NCBI GenBank assembly: GCA_944470555.2
Contig: OX104127.1
Span: forward strand, 118,014,741 to 118,078,740
Length of the DNA: 64,000 bases
Source of the DNA: Heterobilharzia americana
Lineage: Eukaryota > Platyhelminthes > Trematoda > Strigeidida > Schistosomatidae
Reading direction: 5' to 3'
This document shows, one piece after another, positions 55,401 through 64,000 of this stretch. The notes below the pieces were generated by a model, which was not told where the DNA came from, made no database searches, and saw only the letters and a program-made list of their open reading frames with translations. Position 1 is the stretch's first letter, and every line of letters starts with the position of its first letter. Made by a program: the position numbers and the translations under genes.

Positions 55401-58299
55401 ATCTATAGTAATCAAATGATTTTTCAACTTATTTGTAGACGAATGCTGGCAGAAACTACTGTACTAAAAGAAGCTTTATTTTTAAAGTTCTACCATATCA
55501 GAGTGATCTAATAATTATTGACCATTCATGGTTATATTAAATGATTCTTCTGAAACCAAATTCATAAAATGTTTAAATGCATAACGTGACTACTTTATTG
55601 CTGAATGTTTCTAACGCCATATAAAGCTGTGAAACCATAAAGTGAGTTCAGAAAGCAATCATGGTGCTATCATAGGAATCATTTCTGACAGAAAACTCAG
55701 AAAACAATCTGTTCAAAACTTTCTCAAATTCATGAACTAATAGGTAACTGAAAAAATCAGTAGGATGATTCAAGTTTGAACAAATCAGGCCTAAATCAAG
55801 AAACCAATAAGGGTGACTGATTGAAATCAAGATCTTCCTGTGTATTTGTTTTATGGGAAATAATCTCTTCCCATATTGATGATATATAGGCCTAACTCAT
55901 CTTTTTGAGGTATAACAATGAAAGTGGTGCTTAAATGGACGTCAACTGCCCTAACTAGGGGAACCTAAGTTTTGAGAATTCCAAAACTAGTACAGTGCTC
56001 TTATTGCGAGGTGCAGATATTTACTATCAGACAGAAGTCTTCAAGTAACCAAACATCTGGAAAATAAACTTACTGACTTTCAGGCATTTTCATCTAATAT
56101 ACTAGAAAGAATAATACTAATAATAGCTTTAGTCTAAACAACACGTGTGGAACAGTATGGAGTTCTCATCATGTACAAATTAAACAAATTCATTTGCCGT
56201 ACAAAAGCTTTAAGCGAAATAAGCATTGCATTTGAATAACGTTAATGTTAGCAGTCACAATGTGAAACGGGCACCTGGTATTGTATTAGCATCTAGTTTG
56301 AACTGGTGAATGAATGAGAAATCGAGTGCATTTTTGGTGGTGGTAGTTTATTCAGCAAGTATCGAGATCTGCAAGTCGACATAGTCATCTAAGAAGTAGT
56401 GATGTATTGAATTTCTGTGCATTTATAAGCCCATCTTTTACCGGTGTATCATTTTTTCTTTGTTTTGTTGTTAGTTTGAAAAACGGCACTTTGAAAGCAT
56501 TTTAAAAATGTGTCAGAGTACATGATGCGTTTAAAAGACATATTTAAAAGTTTAAAACAAACTGAAAGGGAAGAATTTCATGGAATGTATTCAGTGGAAA
56601 AACTTTGGTAGACCAAAGTTTAAGCAGCTCGCCAATAAAAGTGTATAGGAAGTTGAATATATTTTCAAAGTCACAAGGTTATTTTGTGACGAATCAGGCT
56701 TTCTGTTTATTTGGTTACGTTTTCTTATTCTGAACTAATTGAACCATCGTACTTCCTTGTTCTCTTTCATTATCATGTTTTAGAAGAGAGCAGTTCTGTG
56801 AAACTGTTTTGAAGTCAGTTGAGTGTATGTGACACCTTCAGTCACAATATACTCATTTGTAGATGCTTTCACCTTTTACGCAGTGACATTGTATTACTTA
56901 GTGCTTAAGTAATAATAGGTTACTGAAATACTATCATGATGGTTCTTATTATTCCGGGAAAATCACATCAAAGGTTTGAAAATGGTGCACTTCATTGTTG
57001 GAATGATACGTTTAAATGAAACGCAATTGTAAAATTCCGTAATCTTTTTGAACACTAAAACATGAGTACTTAAATATGTGATATATAGTATACTTCAAAT
57101 AGCTTGGAAATTGGATAGCAGTTTTGAGTTTATAAAATATTAGCCTGACCTATTCACCGCCGATACATAAACAGTTCTTCAAGATGTTTTGAAAACAGCT
57201 TTTACCTACTGGAATATTACTTGACAGTTTAACTGAATACCTAAGTATTTTGTCAGTTAGTCAGACTAGACAAACAGTCAAGTTATTCAGAGTAGTCTTC
57301 ATCATGGATTGATATAGGTTGAAAAACCCTTAAGAATCTTGGAGGCATAAACAGACCTTTTATCCTAGTTTTCCTCCTCTCAGTCGTTCCACACTAACAA
57401 ATCAGTAAGAGACTGAAAATAGCAACATCAATTCTCACCACCACAATTTCATCGGGTTAGTGGGATAATATCCAATAATCAACCTTTTCTAACTCTTGTT
57501 GATCACTGAAATACCATGACCGTCATCCAATGCTATCGGTAGACATCCGTTCTGAAGTGTAATATCAGTATACGATGAAATTATTTTGTGATTTTATCGA
57601 GTTCTCATAAATCCCTCGAATAAATTGTCGAAGACTTAACCAATAACAATTTTTGTCAGCTGATTGTCCATTAACACTTTTTGTGATAAATATTCAGACC
57701 TTTTTGGATATGATAAACAGTCAAAGACAACAGAAAAAGACTTGAAAAGTCAATAAGTAAAATGACGAAAATTACTGTATATTAAAGTTTTCATGGATTT
57801 TGAATGCTTCAGTAAAGTGCAAATGATACGGCGAGAGGATCTGCCTACTAAACAGCTCTGATCAAGTAAGAGAAAGATAAAAGTGATAAGAATATTCAGT
57901 TATTCCAATATCACTGGTCAAAGTGAGAATATTCAGGTAAAAAAGGTGTATGTAAAGTCGACTGTTTCAAATTATTTTCTAATTTTGATAAGCTTAATTG
58001 TAATGATGAATGTATGTCGGATTGGAACTATATTTGTATGAAACAATGGGATACATTGAAGCTGATACTAGTTATTTGTGTTGGTGGCTGGTATTAACGT
58101 ATTCTTCAAATATCCGGCTACTAGAGCGTAACTCAACTAAGCAGCTTTGCAACTGTCTTCAAATAAAAAGCCGAAGCTTTGTTAAAAAATAGTGAAACGC
58201 TTAGTTAGCTAATGCATTGTTGACTGTTCTGTTTTCATTCTGATGTTTCATCAAGTCATTAAAACTACCATAACTAGGTTCCTGTTGTTTGCTACTTGT
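52436..58299. other. Long AT-rich stretch without recognisable genes
   Basis: No frame above about 75 codons and no conserved motif or splice-supported exon noticed. It may be intergenic or part of a large intron of a gene lying outside the window. Confidence 0.45.
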
Positions 58300-58600
58300 A
58301 ATCTTCGGACGCTATGCTGGGTCGAATTCCTAAACTTCTATCGGGAGATAGGGTCCCATGCAGATGGCCCGATACTGCCTGATTAATCATTATGCCGTCT
58401 ATTCGATGGCTAACAATGGAATCCAGGACAAGCGTTTGGTCAGCTGGATTTGCCTGCACCACAGCGAATCTCAGTGGGGACAACATCGGTCACTGGAGTG
58501 CAGGTATATCCGGCTGATAAGTCCAAAATGTGACAAAGCACTCGCCATGGATTCTACTGCTAGCCACCAGTCAGAAATCAAGGTGGTTAGGTTCTGCCAT
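58300..58600 (+). mobile_element. Sm-alpha-type SINE copy
   Basis: A pol III B-box-like GGGTCGAATTCC (58319-58330) near the start, a middle part that is less AT-rich than its surroundings, and a hammerhead-derived segment at 58503-58568 ending ACTGCTAGCCACC. This layout and the ribozyme wording match the schistosome Sm-alpha repeat as I know it. Short frames on both strands (58292-58742) are by-products. Confidence 0.7.
58503..58568 (+). ncRNA. Degenerate hammerhead ribozyme of the Sm-alpha family
   Basis: Core CTGATAA (58514-58520; consensus CTGATGA), a shortened stem II (GTCC...TGAC), ACAAA in place of CGAAA, and GCC (58544-58546) where the GUC cleavage triplet is expected. Helix I can still form (ATCC 58508-58511 with GGAT 58549-58552). 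The changed core G and cleavage triplet predict an inactive ribozyme. Confidence 0.65.
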
Positions 58601-60373
58601 AAATGTTCTAAAAATTCAACCAAACTACTGTACAATACTTTCTTGTGTCTTTCCTGCGTTATATAAACTTTGTTTAGAGTTTGTCAGTGCAGCTACAGTG
58701 GTGTTACCCAGTAAACATTCCGTTTTTGAGCACGGCAGATAATCCAGATTTGCAACGAGTATTTCTTGGAAGATCTGAGGTAGCAAGATGTTGGGAGACG
58801 GAGTACTGGAGAGAAATAGATTTAAGTGTTATATACGCAATTCTCAGGATTAACTGAGGTTTGTCCAATACTCCGTTGGTAAAGTTAGTGACTGTTACAC
58901 AGAGTGATATAGGTCCCAACCACTGAGGGGATATGAATTGCTACATAATGGCAAATTTTTCTGGCTGATTATTACCAATAATGACAAAACTGAAGTTGAA
59001 AGCTCTTTGGCGATTTACGGTAACGGTTAAACACAGTGATCACTGCATTTCTGCTATTGCTTTGAAAGAATTAGTAAAGTTTATTAGTTGTTCTTACATG
59101 ATCACTGATTTCAAAATGAGTGAACATTTACCTGCTCTGTACGCCTGCTGATATACACATTTGCTGTTTGTTTATCTAGTCAATAAACATTCCGTGATTA
59201 ATTTCCTATTCAAATAATTTTAATTGATATGCACTTTAAGTAATCCTGTTTCTTAATTGGGTCCCAAAACATACCAAGAAAAATGTGAATTATTTTGAAA
59301 TTTACTAATTCTGCTTGAAACAGTTCTTATAATCTTTTATCTCAGTAAATGAAACAACTGGTGTATTTAACCCTAAAAATGTCATAAAATTCTGTGAATC
59401 AACGGTTTCATACAAGTTTGGAAGATTCTTCTGGTTAGTAATTCAAACAACATTTTTTCTACCTGAAATAAAAACAAACAGATGTACAGACTAAAATAGC
59501 TTCAGTGTGTTTCGTTGTATTCTCTTCAGTTATGGGCAAGTTAATTAAGTCAGAATTTTGAAGTAACACCTGAAATGACAATTGGAAAGCAATGTGGTTC
59601 TAACGAGCATTAAAACTATTTTAAAAACAGTTTTGTGAAATAGAATAGTTAGAGAGATGTTTTATGCTCTGTTCTATGACTGACTGAACTGTCAGTTCTA
59701 GAATATTGCTGATAGTATATTACGAAATACTACAGAAAATGGACGAGAATGTTAGAGTAATAGCAAATGGAGACGAAAAATTGAGTCTGACTGAATGGAT
59801 TTTAATTGCATCAAATACAGAAGTAGAAAGGTTAAGGTAGCCGGTACTTCTATCAAAGTAGTTGAAGGTTATCCACTGATTCTTTCTCGATAACACCGCC
59901 ATGTAATCTCCTTTAAATTGACATAGTCTTCACAAAACACTTTAAGGTGGAACTTTATTGTTCACTAATTATCTTGAGTGCATTTTCCACGGCCACATCA
60001 CACTCCGTATTGAGTACATGGCCTACTTAACAGACTAGTAACTAGTCCGGTAGATGGAGAGGAGTTTGAAGCCACTGGTTGGAATTCAGACATCTTAGAT
60101 AGTGAGTCATAACTCCGTGTGAATTGATAAGAATTCACTTTGATTATTGCTTGTTATTGAGTTAACTTCATTAGGTCCTTCAGTGCTAGATAATTAGAAT
60201 GTACTTCAGCAACACTAATTATTTAGACTCTTATCTCTCATGAATGTCACTGGCTATTTATGTTTTATACGTCGACCAAGAAAATTTACCGCTAATTTGT
60301 ATTATTGCAAGAAACGTTTCAAGGTATGCCAAACACTAATGACAAGGAATTAAATCATAATAACTACTACATT
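58601..60373. other. No gene seen
   Basis: AT-rich, no domain-bearing frame or repeat that I can support. It ends with CATT (60370-60373), the left direct repeat of the next element. Confidence 0.4.
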
Positions 60374-60651
60374 TTTAGTGGGCGTTGCTGATCAGAATGG
60401 ATATAAGTAGTATATGTTGAGAGAGCAACAGAAATCACAAGGAATTACCAGTAATGGGTAAAGATTCTGAGCAAAGAAATGCAAGAGACAATATGTGCGT
60501 ATTAAGAGAGAATCAAGAGTGAAGCAGAAGAGAAAATAAAAAGCACGTTATGTAAATGACTTAGTGGAAGGTGCATAATATTTGATGACTACTGTACAAG
60601 ATGTCAATAATCAATATTCCTTCCTTCGTCTCCGTCTTGTCATTTTCTACA
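60374..60651 (+). repeat. Left, inverted LTR
   Basis: 278 bp ending CTACA. Its start reads TTTAGTGGGCG where the right copy reads TGTAGTGGGCG. The last 25 bp have diverged from the right copy while the first 250 bp are identical. Confidence 0.75.
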
Positions 60652-60654
60652 ATT

Positions 60655-61190
60655 ATTTACCTCTGGTGACTCCACCGCAGTTACTGCTGTATCCATTAGC
60701 TGTCTGTTCAATTTGGCCGACTCACTAATATCCATGGGTTGGACTACGTTCACTAGTCGTAGCTGGTGGGCGATGGGATTTGGGACACTTTCAGTGAACT
60801 GTGCAGCCAGCAACTCTGCTTGGAGGTCCTCATCCAAAGTGAGAAGTGCTCGTCGAAGTAGTTTAGTCAACTTGACAGCCAATACCAGCGGATCATCGTC
60901 TATTCCAAGTTTCGTGTTCCGGAACTGCTGTATCACCAGCTCCCTGTCCACTCGGCTGTCAAACAGCGCCTCTAGGCGTCTAACCATTTTCTGACTAGTC
61001 TCCACCCTATCGGCACGTTCCACGCCGTAATATTCTGCTTTCACTCTATCCTTCAGCAACTTGTCAAGTACCACAACCTTTGCTACTTAATCCCGGACAC
61101 CAACCAGCTCCGCAACCGACTTGAAGTCCCTGAGGAAGACCTTAGTGTCTCTATCCTTGGACACTGCTGGCGACGGAAACGTCATCACGT
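60655..61190 (-). pseudogene. gag-like frame between the inverted LTRs
   Basis: The minus strand encodes DTKVFLRDFKSVAELVGVRD, a stop (61087-61089), then in the same frame DKLLKDRVKAEYYGVERADR and LDEDLQAELLAAQFTESVPN. This helical, charged pattern is typical of the capsid part of LTR-retrotransposon Gag. No zinc knuckle or pol follows; the frame runs into the inverted LTR. The retroelement family (Gypsy or BEL) is not decided by what is seen. Confidence 0.65.
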
Positions 61191-61210
61191 CCAGAAGCAG
61201 CGGCGCCAAT

Positions 61211-61486
61211 TGTAGGGTACGAGAAGACTGAGACAGGAAGGAATATTGATTATTGACATCTTGTACAGTAGTCATCAAATATTATGCACCTTCCACTAAG
61301 TCATTTACATAACGTGCTTTTTATTTTCTCTTCTGCTTCACTCTTGATTCTCTCTTAATACGCACATATTGTCTCTTGCATTTCTTTGCTCAGAATCTTT
61401 ACCCATTACTGGTAATTCCTTGTGATTTCTGTTGCTCTCTCAACATATACTACTTATATCCATTCTGATCAGCAACGCCCACTACA
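61211..61486 (-). repeat. Right LTR (5' LTR of the gag fragment)
   Basis: 276 bp on the minus strand from TGTAGTGGGCG to CCCTACA, followed by AT and a primer-binding-site-like TGGCGCCGCTGC at 61208 downward. The TG...CA ends support the boundaries. Confidence 0.75.
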
Positions 61487-61490
61487 CATT

Positions 61491-64000
61491 ATCTTTATAG
61501 ACTATGAACGAGATCAGTGAATATATGGAAACAGATCATATTCTGATTGGTACCAGATAAATGAATAGCAGTACTACAGTCACTTTGTGCCTTTCTGTCA
61601 TCTGTATTCGTGACTCAAAGCTTTGGGAATAGCCACACACACCAGGTCGAACCGAATTTCGTCTAAACACATTTAATCGATCACTAGGTTAGTAATTGTT
61701 CTAACAGTATTTTTAAATCGATATACTAAAACAAAAGAGCTCCGTTAACAAGTAAAATTATTCATATAGTGCTAAGGTTATCTTGATCTGTAAAGCGATA
61801 CCAATTTATTAGTATGATCTGTTTTTGACTACCCATTTCAGTCAGGATTATAGATCATGAAGAGCTGCTTTCGTTACTGGAATGCTTCATCATCATTATG
61901 ACACTCAGACAATTTAATGGGGATTCAACTCCTACAATAGTTCAGCTGTACATTCTCATACAAGAGTGAATCATTTCTGCAAATTTCAACTTACAGTGAT
62001 ATCATTCTGAGTTTTTTGAGGATATAGTTAATTATATCGTTCTAATATGTACCAAGTCAAAAAAAACTCTATTTGGTTTTGTTTGATAGATACACAACAA
62101 AGTTTTAGGCACAATTTGTTGTATATGGTCACATCAATTGGTGTAACCATAGTTTGTAAAATGAATAATTATCATGTGACTCTTTTAAAAGTATCCTAGT
62201 TACTGTTACCTGGTAGCAAGTAAAATAATAATGCATTTCGGAGAAAATCCCTTCACAATTGATTACGATGTGAATAGTGAGGCCAACAAATACAGTCTCT
62301 TGCTGTTATTTAATCAATGTGAAACATTTTTTAACTGGAAATCACATGATATCTGAAATGGATGTCTGGAGATTTAAAATGGTATGACGCAGAATCTAGT
62401 GCTTTCTAGACAGCATAAACATTCGTTGTATCTTTGTTTCTGACATTATTGGTAGGTGTTGTGTTCAATCTTTCTTATTCGATGCTTCAATATTGTCACC
62501 TCCTGTTTTTAAATAAAGCTCTGGACTTTAAAAATATTTCTGGAGGGTGGCTAGCTAAGGGTGCTTTAAGTATAGAGGAACTAAACTGTTCCGGTATCGA
62601 AGTTTGTCAGTAAAGCCTACCAGTAACCTTGAGTAAACTATAGCTGCTTCAAGATCTTATGCTTGACAACTCTTAAATGCACTCGGAGAGATAGTTGTGA
62701 GTGACACTGCTAAGCAAAAGTCTTTGAATTTGGCGGCTGAATGACGCTAGTTAATCCTTGAAACAGAAAGGGTTTTATGACCTGAAATGTCGCAGTGGTG
62801 AACATCAACAAAGACAAAGCTTAATTACAACTAAGTTACCTATGAACTGTTCCAGTTATGTAACATCAAATACGATCCAACATTATGTTGAGTTATGAAA
62901 TTATATTAACTTATCAGAAACCGAATTGGTTGGATTGGTTTAGTGGTGAGGACTAAACTGCATGATATTGATTATCGTCCGCAACTGAATAAAGTATACG
63001 TTTCCTGATTTCGTTTTTTCAAAACTACTTAAATATGTTTTTACTTGTTCTACAAGATGCAAAGTACAAAATACTACAATTTGTACTTTGTATTACACGA
63101 AAGTTCAAGTAATGGGAATGGGAAGGAAACGCTAACAAACAAAGGCTAACAACTTAAAGTCAAATAAAGAGAGAAACGAAAGGTCATAGTAAAACCAGTA
63201 GATAGTACGCTGTTTAAATGTTTAAATAATGTTAGTTACCGATAAATCCATATATTATATTACTTCAATATCAGCAGTTTATAAACCATGTGATATTATT
63301 TTTAATAATTTCTACTTCTCTATTTATCGCATATACTTTCTGGAAATCCTGAAGGAATTACTTGGAAAAACTAAAAGCTTTATATCACGATAATCAGAAA
63401 TGGTAATACAGGTTCACTGATATGTTTGTAAGATAGGAGTCATAGCCTGTAAGCTATCCACAACTAAATGTTTAAGGGGATAGAATCATGCTGCCAACCA
63501 GACTCTATTTCAACTTTCTATTTCAATCTGTTAAGACTTACAGACTGTTGCATATGAGTTACACTAGACAGTAGGATTTCTGAAATTTAACTTTTACTTG
63601 TACAAGGATGAACTTGATTACTGTCTGTGTTGTTTTTCGCCTGTATTTCTTACTCATACCGAAGTGAAGAGGACTAGATTTGACAAACTAGAATGATAGC
63701 ATTTTATTTCAACCAAACTCATCAGCTGCACATAAATTAAAATTACTATTATCAAGAAGTATAGGTTTTGCATTCAAATGGGAATGTACTTTTAAAAAAA
63801 AGACATATGAGGATGAAAAGAACACCAAAAAGATGTTCCTCTGCAGTAGAACTTGGATAAGCATACTATACCATATGTTCACTGAACCAATCAGTCGAAA
63901 GTGAATAAACAATCTCTTTATACCACCTCCAACTGAGTTTGTGAACTTGCATGTGAATGCAGTAGTGAGATCAGAAAGACTGAAATGAAGGCTTACATTA
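61491..64000. other. AT-rich end of window, no gene seen
   Basis: No recognisable coding frame. A short tRNA-like patch (TTGGTTTAGTGGTGAGGAC near 62934) could be SINE-derived but is too weak to call. Confidence 0.4.

Larger units (their letters stand above)
60374..61486. mobile_element. Inverted-LTR unit carrying a gag fragment
   Basis: Two LTRs face each other: plus-oriented 60374-60651 and minus-oriented 61211-61486. Positions 60376-60625 and 61235-61484 are 250-bp inverted repeats with no mismatch that I can find; the remaining 25 bp or so of each LTR differ. Between them are a PBS and a gag frame belonging to the right LTR. The unit is flanked by CATT on both sides (60370-60373, 61487-61490), as if integrated in one event with both outer ends being LTR 5' ends. 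Normal LTR elements have direct, not inverted, LTRs. Confidence 0.8.

Noticed and set aside
60640..61278. gag frame as a domesticated host gene
   Set aside because: It has an in-frame stop, runs into an LTR and starts next to a primer-binding-site-like sequence.

Overview
The window looks like genomic DNA from a blood fluke, most likely the genus Schistosoma. It is AT-rich and dominated by retroelement remnants of kinds known from schistosomes. These are RTE-like non-LTR elements (SR2/SR3 type), CR1-like elements (SR1 type), Penelope-like elements, Ty3/Gypsy elements of the CsRn1/Boudicca kind, and an Sm-alpha-type SINE carrying a decayed hammerhead ribozyme. The species cannot be fixed from sequence alone.

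The only conserved host gene I can prove is a complete DPAGT1 (ALG7) gene on the minus strand, 23011 to 1054. It has nine exons joined by GT-AG introns with consistent phases. It encodes 486 residues of UDP-GlcNAc:dolichyl-phosphate GlcNAc-1-phosphotransferase, the first enzyme of N-glycan precursor synthesis. The first three introns are 34, 35 and 39 nt; the last five are 2.1 to 6.5 kb and filled with transposons. Those introns hold a Penelope-like insertion with inverted arms, a 13-bp target duplication and a hammerhead-ribozyme-like motif (1258-2162), several LINE fragments, tRNA-like SINEs, and a MITE with long inverted repeats (7112-7529).

From about 23.7 to 38.2 kb the DNA is less AT-rich and made of decayed elements: a solo LTR, CR1-like fragments, and a long RTE copy (27.9-30.4 kb) that shares a 495-bp apparently identical tract with another RTE copy at 11.4 kb. 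From 39663 to 47291 there is an LTR-internal-LTR-internal-LTR array of a gag-less Gypsy element, period 3642 bp, whose two internal parts carry the same lesions. It abuts a Penelope-like remnant, followed by an older LTR of the same family.

From about 50 to 64 kb the window is mostly AT-rich sequence without recognisable genes. The exceptions are a LINE scrap (52.1 kb), the Sm-alpha-type SINE (58.3 kb), and an unusual unit at 60374-61486: two LTRs in inverted orientation around a gag fragment, bounded by a 4-bp direct repeat as if integrated as one piece.
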